Position numbers and translations under genes: made by a program
Assembly: GCA_965223025.1 (NCBI GenBank)
Contig: CBDCVP010000021.1
Span: 62,001 to 126,000, forward strand
DNA length: 64,000 nucleotides
Source: JABDMH01 sp965223025
Lineage (GTDB): Bacteria > Bacteroidota > Bacteroidia > Chitinophagales > Saprospiraceae
Direction of reading: 5' to 3'
Notes under the pieces: model-generated
Seen by the model: the letters and a program-made list of their open reading frames with translations, nothing else
The model's database searches: none
Told to the model about the DNA's origin: nothing
Part shown: positions 1 to 9,089 of the stretch, piece by piece
How positions within the stretch are numbered: the stretch's first letter is position 1
Layout of the letters: each line of letters begins with the position of its first letter

Positions 1-116
1 GTATCATAGAAGGTAAAAAGGTATCTGGGTTGAAACCTCTAGGACAACCAATGGCGGTGATCCCAGAGCTTGGCAGCCTTCACTCACCTTTTGGTGAGAT
101 TCAAGCCTTAAATTAA
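1..116 (+). CDS. 3' end of an unidentified protein gene (partial)
   Basis: An open frame enters from the left edge (first full codon at position 3) and stops at TAA 114-116, giving 37 C-terminal residues that end in SPFGEIQALN. The next gene follows after about 30 bases on the same strand, which suggests one transcription unit. The residue mix looks like real coding sequence, but the fragment is too short to assign to a family. No function is proposed. Confidence 0.5.
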   Translation, partial: IIEGKKVSGLKPLGQPMAVIPELGSLHSPFGEIQALN

Positions 117-147
117 TCCTATCTTGCTTCCCAACTTTACCTGGTAA

Positions 148-1446
148 GTGCAATTCACCAAAAACGACAAGCGCATCATCCGCGGTTGGGCCATCTTTGA
201 TACGGCCAACTCATCTTATGCCTTGGTGATCGCAGTGGCCATCTTCCCCAATTATTTTATTCGGATGACAGATGACGTGATCGACATCTGGAGCATGTCT
301 ATCAGCAACAGCTCACTGTATGCATTTACGATTTCCTTGTCTTATCTTATCATCGCGTCCATACTGCCCATCCTATCGGGCATCGCCGACTCCAGTGGTC
401 AGAGAATGACCTTTCTCAAGATGTTCACCGTTCTGGGATCGCTAGCCTGTATGATCCTTTTCTTTTTTCAAGGTCCGAGAGGTGTAGCCTTGGCGCTGGG
501 TGGATTTATGCTGGCGACCATTGGCTTTGACGGGGGTAAAGTTTTTTACAACTCCTACTTGCCCATCATTGCGACCGAAGACAGATTTGACAAGGTGAGT
601 GCCCAGGGCTTTGCCTATGGTTATTTTGGCAGCGTTTTCCTTCTGATCATCAATCTGGTGATGATTATGCAACCGGGTTGGTTTGGGATCACAGATGATA
701 CCCTGGCTGTAAGGATATCGTTTCTGATGGTGGGTATCTGGTGGATCTCTTTCGCTCAGATCCCTTTCAGGAGATTGCCTCGAGACCTTCGCACAAGATT
801 ATCATCCAATGTCTTACAGCTGGGCTTTCGGGAGATCAAGTCAGTATGGAGGGGCCTGCGACCTCAAAAAAACATCAAACGCTTTCTTTTGTCTTTTTTT
901 TGCTACAGCGCTGGAGTTCAGACGATCTTGTATTTAGCGGCTACCTTTGCAGAAAAAGAATTGCAGTTTGGCACCACTGAATTGATCATCTTGATCCTCA
1001 TCTTGCAGATTGTGGCCATCGGAGGTGCCTATCTTTTCGCTTTCGTATCCCAGCACTTTGGCAACAAAGCGGCATTGATGATCATGTTGGTGATTTGGAT
1101 GTGCATATGTTTTCTTGCCTATTTGGTGGCCGAAAAAAACCAGTTTTATCTGATCGCTGCTATGGTGGGGTTGGTGATGGGAGGCATTCAGTCCATGTCG
1201 CGCTCTACCTATTCCAAACTCATCAAAGATCATGTGGCTGAAAGCACTTCTTACTTTAGCTTCTATGAGGTACTCGAGAAACTGGCGATTGTCTTTGGCA
1301 CCTTTAGCTTTGGCCTGATTGATCAGATTACTGGCGGTATGCGCAATAGTATCTTAGTGCTGGGCATCTACTTCGTGGTGGGCATTTTACTGCTGAGCAG
1401 AGTGCAGATGAAGCATCGCGCTGTGGCCACCGAGTCTGGCTCGTAA
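148..1446 (+). CDS. MFS transporter, UMF1/Atg22-like family
   Basis: A 432-residue polytopic inner-membrane protein of the major facilitator superfamily. The N-terminus has the UMF1-type signature (GWAIFDTANSSYALVI near residues 13-28), followed by about 12 hydrophobic segments. A conserved cytoplasmic-loop pattern (GGIQSMSRSTYSKLI) lies near residue 350, as is usual in UMF1/Atg22-like exporters. The substrate cannot be read from sequence; relatives are often annotated as effluxers of amino acids or small metabolites. The start is GTG; no better ATG lies nearby, and the signature begins only 13 residues later. It probably shares a transcript with the gene cut by the left edge. Confidence 0.85.
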   Translation: MQFTKNDKRIIRGWAIFDTANSSYALVIAVAIFPNYFIRMTDDVIDIWSMSISNSSLYAFTISLSYLIIASILPILSGIADSSGQRMTFLKMFTVLGSLACMILFFFQGPRGVALALGGFMLATIGFDGGKVFYNSYLPIIATEDRFDKVSAQGFAYGYFGSVFLLIINLVMIMQPGWFGITDDTLAVRISFLMVGIWWISFAQIPFRRLPRDLRTRLSSNVLQLGFREIKSVWRGLRPQKNIKRFLLSFFCYSAGVQTILYLAATFAEKELQFGTTELIILILILQIVAIGGAYLFAFVSQHFGNKAALMIMLVIWMCICFLAYLVAEKNQFYLIAAMVGLVMGGIQSMSRSTYSKLIKDHVAESTSYFSFYEVLEKLAIVFGTFSFGLIDQITGGMRNSILVLGIYFVVGILLLSRVQMKHRAVATESGS

Positions 1447-1592
1447 GCTAGATTTGCCAACGCCACGTTGGGATGCAAGGATTCTTGGCTCCAGCCTCGG
1501 CCTGAGGATCTCATAAACCACCTAGCGATGATTTCTGGGATAGACCAGTGGCCAATAAGCTCACTTTGTGACGTCGGAAGCGTCGAGATTTA

Positions 1593-3134
1593 TTATGGCA
1601 CATACTCATAGCAACCTACATCTGGCTTGGTAGCATCGCGATCATTATTTTCTAGGTCGCGCTTCAGATTAATAATCGGAACCCCCACTTCTTGGGCGAT
1701 CGAAAGACTATCCAGGTGATAATCATTCATGTCTGCATCCTCGAATACAAGAGATTGAAAATCACCATTAATGCAGGGATCGCAGAATTCGAAAAAGTCG
1801 GGATGTCCGCCTTCTTCAGTAGTTATTTCGTCTACCCTCACAACACAATGTTGAAAGCGATATCGAAAGAAGCTGGGATCCTGATCTCCGATGGCATCGA
1901 GCAGGGCGATCTCATCCTTGGAAGAGCCATAGATGATGGAATTTCTAAAATTCATACTTAGCTGGGCAGCCACCGGTCGCTCACAAAGCGCTGTACCATC
2001 CAAGCAGGTAAAATTGGATGCCCTCAGTGCTTCGGTCGGTGAGCCATAGTTGGCCAACGTACAATAGGTGAAGTCATAATCCCCTCCCAGAACAAACGAC
2101 ACATTGTGCCCACCACTGGTGTGGAAGAGACAATTTTCGGCCACAATGGAAGCGTTGTAACCTGCTAGGTTGGTACCGGAGGCGTTGAATATCTTTGTAT
2201 TGCGGATGGTGAGATCTGCCAACGAATCTACTAGTAGACCTAGGATTCCGTTCTTGATTACGGCGTGGTTGATGGTGTGACCAGTGCTCAGTGGACCCAA
2301 TTGGATGCGACCCCATTGACCTGCCTGTTCGGCGAAGGACGTTTCCAGCCGATCTCCCTGAATCACCACGGGATCATCAAAAGTGCCCTGTATCTGTAAT
2401 CGTCCATGTCTGAAAAAAAAGAGGATGCCATCACTGTATGGTGCTCGCTCCTCAGTGCGCGCAATACCTCCATGGATGTAAACTTGAGTGCCAGGAGGCA
2501 TCACTAAGGTACAACTGTCTATGACCAAGGCACCAAATATGACGTAGGGCTTGGGATCGTCCCAGACCCATTCATTAAGGTCACAGGTAAACAAGCTCTG
2601 CCTTCCAGAGAAAAATCGACCGGGAATGTAATTGGCATTTTGGCCCCATGCCTCTAAGACGACCGATTGGGTGTTGTCGTTCGTCAAAAAATTGACCCGA
2701 TCCTCAATGACAAAGGGACTGATGGATAAGGGTTGATCAGGATCGACCGTCACTTCAAAAAAGACATATATGCTGTCATCGGGTGGAATCTCCACATCCC
2801 TGATGTCAAAACCTGGAATCCCATCTACATTCATGCGGAAGTCGGTGGATTCAGGATTTTCAATCCAGACTCTGCTGATCTTGATAAATCGACTGTGTGG
2901 ATTGTATACTTTCAGAGAAAGAGTGGCACTGCCTCTCTCGGTAAATACCGTATCAAAAGTGACTGTATCTAGCGAAAAAGTAAGCTTTGCGTCGCTGTCG
3001 GTGATAAACTCATCCTTAGTGCAAGAACTGGCCACCACCATGAGTACGGAGATCACACAGATGAAGAGATAGTCCCTAATTAGGTTGGATCGTGGTGAAG
3101 TGTAGCTCAAACAAATGGAAGTTTTGGCAAACAT
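1593..3134 (-). CDS. Large secreted lipoprotein, probable beta-helix
   Basis: About 510 residues, with a hydrophobic segment and a lipobox ending VVASSC. It is therefore probably a lipoprotein in the outer or inner membrane. After the cysteine comes the acidic spacer and the sequence TLTFDTVFTERGS-like typical of a large group of Bacteroidota lipoproteins with an N-terminal beta-sandwich. The middle (about residues 200-450) has irregular short repeats rich in Asn, Ile and Gly, which fits a right-handed parallel beta-helix. The start is uncertain: the frame opens at GTG 3206, with ATGs at 3152 and 3134, but a perfect promoter box at 3128-3135 overlaps the last ATG. If that box is used, a TTG at 3110 is the likely start. 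No enzymatic motif was seen; adhesion or surface function is only a guess. Confidence 0.7.
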   Translation of the reverse strand: MFAKTSICLSYTSPRSNLIRDYLFICVISVLMVVASSCTKDEFITDSDAKLTFSLDTVTFDTVFTERGSATLSLKVYNPHSRFIKISRVWIENPESTDFRMNVDGIPGFDIRDVEIPPDDSIYVFFEVTVDPDQPLSISPFVIEDRVNFLTNDNTQSVVLEAWGQNANYIPGRFFSGRQSLFTCDLNEWVWDDPKPYVIFGALVIDSCTLVMPPGTQVYIHGGIARTEERAPYSDGILFFFRHGRLQIQGTFDDPVVIQGDRLETSFAEQAGQWGRIQLGPLSTGHTINHAVIKNGILGLLVDSLADLTIRNTKIFNASGTNLAGYNASIVAENCLFHTSGGHNVSFVLGGDYDFTYCTLANYGSPTEALRASNFTCLDGTALCERPVAAQLSMNFRNSIIYGSSKDEIALLDAIGDQDPSFFRYRFQHCVVRVDEITTEEGGHPDFFEFCDPCINGDFQSLVFEDADMNDYHLDSLSIAQEVGVPIINLKRDLENNDRDATKPDVGCYEYVP

Positions 3135-3135
3135 A
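3128..3135 (-). promoter_or_regulatory. Candidate -7 promoter box (TATGTTTG)
   Basis: Exact match to the Bacteroidota -7 consensus TAnnTTTG on the minus strand, inside the 5' end of the lipoprotein reading frame. It would place the transcript start near 3121-3124, downstream of the ATG candidates, and so point to TTG 3110. No clear -33 element is visible. Confidence 0.4.
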
Positions 3136-3470
3136 CACAACTGTCGTTTCATAACCTGGTGTTCGTTAGATCGCATGCAATGCGGAGCTCGAAAAACTTC
3201 TGTCACGATGGCGACTATACAGAGATCATAGATTAATCAGCAAGAAAAGACACCATTGCGATTGCCTCAACACTGCACGAAATGAGGAAAGCCAACCATC
3301 TCGATCACTGGTAATCAGCCATTCTCAGGATTAAACGTACGGCCATTGCCTTTATTTTTACTATATGATGTCGAGGTCAGATGTGTCACGACAAAAACCT
3401 TTTCTACCATCCAATTGGCTTACCTTTACGTGCTTATAACAGCCAATACTCCTGATATGCCTAACTTTAG

Positions 3471-4160
3471 ATGAAGCCAATAGTTGACGTAATCATACCT
3501 GCCTACAATGAAGCATCTTCCGTCGAACATGTGATCAGAGATATTCCCAGGGACATGGTGCGGGAGATTGTAGTCTGCAATAATGCCAGTACCGACCGAA
3601 CCGGTGAAGTGGCCAAAGCTGCCGGGGCTACCGTTGTTGACCAACCAAGGAAGGGCTATGGAAGTGCCTGCCTGGCAGGGATAGAGCATTTGCGTAGCAA
3701 GGATATCACACCAGATATCGTGGTGTTTCTCGATGCCGATTATTCTGATCATCCTGATGAAATGTTGCTCCTGGTACAACCCATTGCCTCAGAGGACTTT
3801 GATTTAGTCATAGGATCCAGGGCTTTGGGTGCTATGGATGATGGTGCTATGATGCCGCAGCAGATTTTTGGAAACTGGCTGGCTACTAATCTGATAAAAC
3901 TGTTTTACGGTTACCATTTTACAGACTTAGGTCCCTTTAGGGCCATACGCTATCGGCAGCTAATAGCCTTGAATATGAAGGATCCAGATTTTGGATGGAC
4001 GGTGGAGATGCAGGTAAAGGCGGCCAAACACAAATTAAAATGCACCGAGGTGCCCGTGAGTTATCGACAGCGCATTGGCAAGTCGAAAGTATCTGGCACT
4101 GTAAGAGGCACCATTTTAGCGGGTCACAAGATCTTGTGGACCATCTTTAAACTCTGGTAG
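3471..4160 (+). CDS. Glycosyltransferase family 2 (DPM1/UgtP-like)
   Basis: A 229-residue GT-A fold glycosyltransferase. It has the N-terminal nucleotide-sugar pattern VIIPAYNEASS (residues 8-18) and the metal-binding DAD motif at 88-90 inside VVFLDADYSDHP. It lacks membrane segments, so it is probably peripheral at the cytoplasmic face. Its size and motifs resemble dolichol-phosphate-mannose-synthase-like GT2 enzymes, which charge a polyprenyl-phosphate carrier. The next glycosyltransferase starts seven bases after the stop, so they are co-transcribed. The sequence just before the ATG (TAACTTTA) is one base away from a promoter box. Donor sugar and acceptor are unknown. Confidence 0.85.
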   Translation: MKPIVDVIIPAYNEASSVEHVIRDIPRDMVREIVVCNNASTDRTGEVAKAAGATVVDQPRKGYGSACLAGIEHLRSKDITPDIVVFLDADYSDHPDEMLLLVQPIASEDFDLVIGSRALGAMDDGAMMPQQIFGNWLATNLIKLFYGYHFTDLGPFRAIRYRQLIALNMKDPDFGWTVEMQVKAAKHKLKCTEVPVSYRQRIGKSKVSGTVRGTILAGHKILWTIFKLW

Positions 4161-4167
4161 TTAAGGT

Positions 4168-5676
4168 ATGACGTTTCTATATTATTTCTTATTGACCGTA
4201 TACTCGTTGGTGCTGCTCTATATCACCATCTATTGCTTGATGCAGTTTCACCTGTTGTATTACTATGGGCGCTATCATCGTCAGATCGGTGACCAGGGTG
4301 TGCCTCAAAACCCAAGCCACCATCACCTTCCCATGGTCACTGTGCAGTTGCCGATCTATAATGAGCAATATGTCGTGGAGAGACTCATCGATTCCGTGAT
4401 AGCCTTTGATTATCCTAGGGAGATGATGCAGATCCAGGTCTTGGATGACAGTGATGATGAGACAGTCGATTTGGTTGATAAAAAAGTGCAGCATTATGCT
4501 CAGCAAGGATTTAAAATCAACGTAGTCCGGAGGGAGCGTCGTACGGGGTTCAAAGCTGGAGCATTGCGTGATGCGATGCCATATGTACAGGGTGCGTATA
4601 TTGCCATCTTTGATGCTGATTTTCTTCCCAGGCCTGATTTTCTGCTGCAGACTATACCTTATTTTACTCATGCGGAGATTGGGGTGGTGCAGACCCGATG
4701 GGAGCATATCAACCAAAATTATTCGCTGATCACCCGATTGCAAGCATTACAGCTCAACGTGCATTTTACCATCGAACAGCAGGGACGTGAGGCTGCAGAC
4801 TACCTTCTCCAGTTTAATGGCACAGGTGGAGTATGGCGTAAGGAAGCCATCGAAGATGCGGGTGGTTGGCAAGATGATACGCTGACCGAAGACCTGGACC
4901 TCAGTATGCGGGCCCAGCTTAAGGGATGGAAAATTATCTACTTGGAAGAAGTCAGTGCTCCCGCCGAGCTTCCCGCGGAGATGAATGGCTTTAAATCACA
5001 GCAATATCGCTGGATGAAAGGCGGTGCTGAGACGGCAAAGAAAATGATACCCAGCATTTGGCGATCCACCATACCCTTGCCAAAGAAAATTCATGCCACC
5101 CTCCATTTGATGGGTAGCACCGTCTTTGTTTTTGTGTTTATGCTGGGTGTGTTGAGTGTGCCTCTACTGCTGGCTCTACAGGCACTCCAGATCAGTTCTA
5201 CCATCTTTTCTTTCTTCATCATTGGCACCTTGGCGATCATCTGCGTGTACTACGTAGGCAATGTTTCCAACCCATATACCAACCCCAGTCGGTCATGGCT
5301 CAGGGACTTCGGTAAGTTTTTGTTCATGTTTCCACTTTTCTTGGCTATGTCCATGGGATTATCACTGCACAATACCATCGCCGTCATCCAAGGTTACCTG
5401 GGAAAGAAGTCGGCCTTCGTACGCACACCGAAATTTGCCATTAAGAGCCTTTCGGATCGATTGCACCATCGAAAATACTTGAGTGGCAAGTTGAGCTGGA
5501 CTACGGTCTTAGAGGGATTGCTTTGCCTCTATTTTCTCTTTGCGATAGTTTTAGGATTTCGCATTGATGATCACTCATTGATCATATTTCATATCTTATT
5601 GGCCTTCGGGTACGGAGCGATTTTCTATTTTTCAGTGAGACATTTGTCTTATAAGGATGCGCCCAACGCAAGCTGA
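4168..5676 (+). CDS. Processive-type membrane glycosyltransferase family 2
   Basis: A 502-residue membrane GT2. An N-terminal membrane helix (about residues 4-32) precedes a cytoplasmic catalytic domain with the D,D,D,QxxRW signature: DSDDE near 94-98, DAD at 149-151, TEDLD at 240-244 and QQYRW at 278-282. Three or more membrane helices follow between about 315 and 500. This layout is shared with cellulose/hyaluronan-synthase-like and glucosylceramide-synthase-like enzymes. No PilZ or c-di-GMP domain is present. It lies between two other glycosyltransferases, so a polysaccharide or glycolipid made at the inner membrane is likely. The product is unknown. Confidence 0.87.
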   Translation: MTFLYYFLLTVYSLVLLYITIYCLMQFHLLYYYGRYHRQIGDQGVPQNPSHHHLPMVTVQLPIYNEQYVVERLIDSVIAFDYPREMMQIQVLDDSDDETVDLVDKKVQHYAQQGFKINVVRRERRTGFKAGALRDAMPYVQGAYIAIFDADFLPRPDFLLQTIPYFTHAEIGVVQTRWEHINQNYSLITRLQALQLNVHFTIEQQGREAADYLLQFNGTGGVWRKEAIEDAGGWQDDTLTEDLDLSMRAQLKGWKIIYLEEVSAPAELPAEMNGFKSQQYRWMKGGAETAKKMIPSIWRSTIPLPKKIHATLHLMGSTVFVFVFMLGVLSVPLLLALQALQISSTIFSFFIIGTLAIICVYYVGNVSNPYTNPSRSWLRDFGKFLFMFPLFLAMSMGLSLHNTIAVIQGYLGKKSAFVRTPKFAIKSLSDRLHHRKYLSGKLSWTTVLEGLLCLYFLFAIVLGFRIDDHSLIIFHILLAFGYGAIFYFSVRHLSYKDAPNAS

Positions 5677-5734
5677 GCAGACATAAGAAACCAACAGCAA
5701 CACGTGGAGCAGCACCCAGCAGTGTATGTAGACC

Positions 5735-7078
5735 TTGAAATATCTCGTTGCCATATTGTGGATAGCCTTTGTTGTTTGCTTGGGATACTTACCGAAGCAG
5801 GATGATATCTTGTGGATTTTGGGCTGTTATTTTCCGCTCTTTGTGCTCTATATTGGGACCTATCGTTATTTCAAGACACACGGCGATATATTGTTTTTCA
5901 TCTTTCTCTCTATCCTCCTACGATGGCTGCTCGTCTTCGCTTTTCCCAATTTATCAGACGATATCTATCGATTCTTATGGGATGGATATTTGATCAACGA
6001 CGGCATCAATCCGTATCTGTACACGCCCACTGAACTGTTAGAGATCCCGGGCCAGGATCTTGCAACATATCAAGAGTTGTACCCTCTTCTCAATTCACCC
6101 GATTATTATTCCATCTATCCACCGGTTTGTCAAGCCATCTTTGCCAGTTGTACCTGGGTATTTAAGACCAACATCTATTGGGCGATGGTGCTGATGAAAG
6201 TCATGTTTGTAGGGGCAGAAACGCTATCGATATACTTTCTGATGAAATTAACTAGGATGGCAGGTTTCAAGCTGCGTAAGGTACTGCTGTATGCGCTAAA
6301 CCCATTGATCATCATCGAACTGTGTGGCAACCTTCATTTTGAAGCATTGATGATCCTTTTTCTCATTCTAGCCCTATGGGCATTTATCAGAAGGCGGTAC
6401 AAGTTTTTTGGCATCTTCATGGGCTTGTCGGTGGGTGCTAAACTGCTTCCCTTGATGTTCCTTCCCTTCTTCTTATTCCGTACTAGGTCTCATGACTTGT
6501 TGCGTGCCCTTTCCGTCATGGTCCTGGTGTTGGTGGTCATTTTTCTTCCATTTATCGGTTGGGATCTGATTTATCACCTATACGATAGCATCAATTTGTA
6601 TTTTCAAAAATTTGAGTTTAATGCCAGCATCTACTACATCGTGCGCTGGATAGGGTATGAGATAAAAGGGTACAATGTGATACAGACGATGGGACCAATT
6701 CTTTACCTGATCGCATTTTCAGTGATTCTATTCCTGATGTTTACGGAGCGTCGCAAGACTTTCAGAAGTTTGCTGGAGCGGATGTTGTTGGCATTTACAG
6801 CCTACTTGATATTGGCCACCACTGTCCATCCCTGGTATGTAGCCATGCCATTGGTGCTATCTGTATTTACACACTATCGTTATCCGATTTTTTGGTCAGG
6901 CCTCATCTGTTGCACATATGTCAACTATGCCTACGATCCTTACCATGAGAACCTATGGGTGGTGGGCATTGAGTATAGCATTGTCTTTGCGTTGATCATG
7001 ATTGAGGTTTTTAAGGTGCCCCTGGCGGGTATGTTTGTACATTATTGGAAATGGTTTAGAAAATTGGTAGGCACATAA
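5735..7078 (+). CDS. Polyprenol-dependent GT-C glycosyltransferase (GT87/mannosyltransferase-like)
   Basis: A 447-residue protein with 10-12 predicted membrane segments. The first periplasmic loop carries the acidic motif LSDDIYRFLWDG (Asp75-Asp76), typical of GT-C enzymes that use a polyprenyl-phosphate sugar donor. It starts with TTG 58 bases after the preceding glycosyltransferase. Together with the upstream DPM1-like enzyme this makes a coherent pair: one loads the lipid carrier in the cytoplasm, the other transfers from it on the outer face. That pathway is inferred from family and context; acceptor and sugar are not known. Confidence 0.8.
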   Translation: MKYLVAILWIAFVVCLGYLPKQDDILWILGCYFPLFVLYIGTYRYFKTHGDILFFIFLSILLRWLLVFAFPNLSDDIYRFLWDGYLINDGINPYLYTPTELLEIPGQDLATYQELYPLLNSPDYYSIYPPVCQAIFASCTWVFKTNIYWAMVLMKVMFVGAETLSIYFLMKLTRMAGFKLRKVLLYALNPLIIIELCGNLHFEALMILFLILALWAFIRRRYKFFGIFMGLSVGAKLLPLMFLPFFLFRTRSHDLLRALSVMVLVLVVIFLPFIGWDLIYHLYDSINLYFQKFEFNASIYYIVRWIGYEIKGYNVIQTMGPILYLIAFSVILFLMFTERRKTFRSLLERMLLAFTAYLILATTVHPWYVAMPLVLSVFTHYRYPIFWSGLICCTYVNYAYDPYHENLWVVGIEYSIVFALIMIEVFKVPLAGMFVHYWKWFRKLVGT

Positions 7079-7173
7079 AACCAATTCGACGACTGCAGAG
7101 ATGCTACCAAAGAAAAACTCACTTCTCACAGCCATTGGTCGGATTTGAGTGTTGGCATGTATAAACCTAGGGT

Positions 7174-8451
7174 TTAGGATGAAGGCCGTTTGATCAACTT
7201 AGCGCGCTCCGGCCCGGTAGAGATCATGCTAAAGTTCACGCCCAGCTTTTCTTCGATGCTGGTTATGTAGTGGCGGGCTTGTGCTGGCAAATCTGGATAA
7301 TTGACCACCTTATCTAAAGACTGCTGCCAACCGTCAAAACTCTGCCATGACGGTGCGAGATTTTGATCAACGATATCAAAAGGTAGGGTGTGAACAAGGT
7401 GGTCTTTGAGTTGATAGGCGGTAGAAATCTTGATATGTTCGAAGGTGTCGAGTACGTCTATTTTGGTCATCACCAATTGAGTGACACCATTGACCATGAT
7501 GGTGTACTTCAGTTGGGGGATGTCGAGCCAGCCGCATCGACGAGGTCTGCCAGTCGTGGCCCCAAACTCATGCCCGAGTTCAGCCAGTCGTTGACCATCT
7601 TCATCAAAGAGTTCGGTTGGGAATGGGCCACTGCCGACACGCGTACAATAGGCCTTGGTGATGCCTATGACCTCACCGATTCTCGATGGTGCGATGCCCA
7701 AACCAATGCATGCCCCTGCAGTCACCGTGTTGGAAGATGTGACGTAAGGATAGGTGCCATAGTCGATATCTAGCATACTGCCTTGAGCACCTTCTGCCAG
7801 TACTTTTTGACCTGCGTCCAAGGCCTGGTTGAGGAAATACTCGCCATCAACAAAGCGCAAGGTTTTAAGGGTTTCCACCTTGTCCAACCACTGCTGCTCT
7901 TCAACCTCGAGGTCAAAGTCAATCGCTGGATAGAGTTTGAGCAGCATGGCATGTTTTTCTTTGAGTGCACGATACTTGTGCATGAAATCGGGAGATGCTA
8001 GATCTCCCACACGCAGTCCATTGCGCCCAGTCTTATCCATGTAGGTGGGGCCAATGCCTCGTAGGGTGGAGCCAATCTTAGCTGATCCTTTGAATGCCTC
8101 TGACGCCTGGTCTAGCATACGATGCGTGGGAAGGATCAGGTGCGCTTTGCGAGATACGAGGAGGTTTTCCTCCGGAGTAATGCCGGCGGCCTTCACCGCT
8201 GTCAGTTCGCGTGCTAACGTGACAGGATCGATGACGACACCATTGCCAATCAAGTTGGTTAGGTCTTTTCTAAAAATGCCCGATGGGATGGTGTGGAGAA
8301 CGTGCTTAGTGCCACCAAAATTTAAGGTATGCCCGGCATTGGGTCCACCCTGAAATCGACAAATTATATCGTAATGAGGAGCTAGATAATCTACAATCTT
8401 ACCCTTGCCTTCATCTCCCCATTGGAGGCCAAGGATCACATCTACTGCCAT
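7174..8451 (-). CDS. purA: Adenylosuccinate synthetase
   Basis: PurA joins IMP and aspartate with GTP to give adenylosuccinate, the first committed step from IMP to AMP. The 425-residue protein begins with the GTP-binding pattern GLQWGDEGKGK, with the catalytic Asp and Lys of the family, and continues with NAGHT, GIGPTY and TTGRPRRCGW. It is full length for the family. The frame is open to TTG 8481, but that codon lies inside a promoter box (8479-8486), so ATG 8451 is the start. It lies about 120 bases downstream of the Fur-family gene on the same strand and has its own promoter candidate. Confidence 0.97.
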   Translation of the reverse strand: MAVDVILGLQWGDEGKGKIVDYLAPHYDIICRFQGGPNAGHTLNFGGTKHVLHTIPSGIFRKDLTNLIGNGVVIDPVTLARELTAVKAAGITPEENLLVSRKAHLILPTHRMLDQASEAFKGSAKIGSTLRGIGPTYMDKTGRNGLRVGDLASPDFMHKYRALKEKHAMLLKLYPAIDFDLEVEEQQWLDKVETLKTLRFVDGEYFLNQALDAGQKVLAEGAQGSMLDIDYGTYPYVTSSNTVTAGACIGLGIAPSRIGEVIGITKAYCTRVGSGPFPTELFDEDGQRLAELGHEFGATTGRPRRCGWLDIPQLKYTIMVNGVTQLVMTKIDVLDTFEHIKISTAYQLKDHLVHTLPFDIVDQNLAPSWQSFDGWQQSLDKVVNYPDLPAQARHYITSIEEKLGVNFSMISTGPERAKLIKRPSS

Positions 8452-8478
8452 GAAAGGTGGTTGACTGGTGCTAAATGG

Positions 8479-8486
8479 CAAAGATA
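8479..8486 (-). promoter_or_regulatory. Candidate -7 promoter box of purA (TATCTTTG)
   Basis: Exact TAnnTTTG match on the minus strand 28 bases upstream of the purA ATG. It implies a 5' leader of roughly 20 bases and rules out the upstream TTG as start codon. The expected -33 TTTG element is not obvious. Confidence 0.55.
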
Positions 8487-8602
8487 AAAAACATGCTGGC
8501 TTGAACCCGGAAATATGTAGGGTAGATTACAGGAAGGATGTCTTGGGGAAGATGATGGTTGGAAATCTCCAGGAATGAACCTGCCTTCGATGATCCGGCT
8601 GG

Positions 8603-9085
8603 TCAGCCTTTCGTCCGGTTGGGCGGATGATCACATGCTCCATCGCACAATCCGTAGAGGTTGAGTGCGTGATCGACGATGGTAAATTTTAGTACCTCGC
8701 CGACGGTCCCTTTGATTTGCTGGATTCGTGGGTCGCAAAACTCCGTGACCTTGCCACAGTCCAGGCAGATGATGTGATCGTGTTGTTTATATCCGTGTGA
8801 TTTCTCGTACCTGGCAAGATTTTTTCCAAACTGATGTTTTTTGATGAGATCGCAGGTGACCAGCAGTTCGAGGGTGTTGTACACAGTGGCCCGGCTGACC
8901 CGATAGTTTTGATTCTTCATGTGAATGTACAATGCTTCCGCATCAAAGTGATCGGTGCGGCCATAGATCTCTTCGAGTATGGCATAACGTTCTGGAGTCT
9001 TGCGAAGTCCCTGGTCTTCCAGATGTTTCGAAAAAATCTTTTTGACTTCAGTAACAATTTCGGGACTGCTTATTTGTTCGGCCAT
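8603..9085 (-). CDS. Fur-family transcriptional regulator
   Basis: A 160-residue DNA-binding repressor of the Fur family. The N-terminal winged helix contains RVSRATVYNTLELL (about 62-75). The dimerisation/metal half has QHDHIICLDC (101-110), a structural zinc CxxC at 107/110 and a second cysteine pair, C147/C151. Whether it senses iron, zinc, manganese or peroxide cannot be decided from the sequence. It starts four bases after the rel stop codon, so the two genes are translationally close and surely co-transcribed. That links metal or redox regulation to the stringent response here. Confidence 0.93.
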   Translation of the reverse strand: MAEQISSPEIVTEVKKIFSKHLEDQGLRKTPERYAILEEIYGRTDHFDAEALYIHMKNQNYRVSRATVYNTLELLVTCDLIKKHQFGKNLARYEKSHGYKQHDHIICLDCGKVTEFCDPRIQQIKGTVGEVLKFTIVDHALNLYGLCDGACDHPPNRTKG

Positions 9086-9089
9086 CGCA

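Noticed and set aside
4189..4743. 184-codon minus-strand frame inside the second glycosyltransferase
   Set aside because: Shadow of a conserved gene; the composition (many His, Gln, Ile) reflects the opposite strand.
7162..7176. Short palindrome TAAACC-TAG-GGTTTA at the end of purA
   Set aside because: Stem of six weak pairs with a three-base loop and no T run; too weak to call a terminator.
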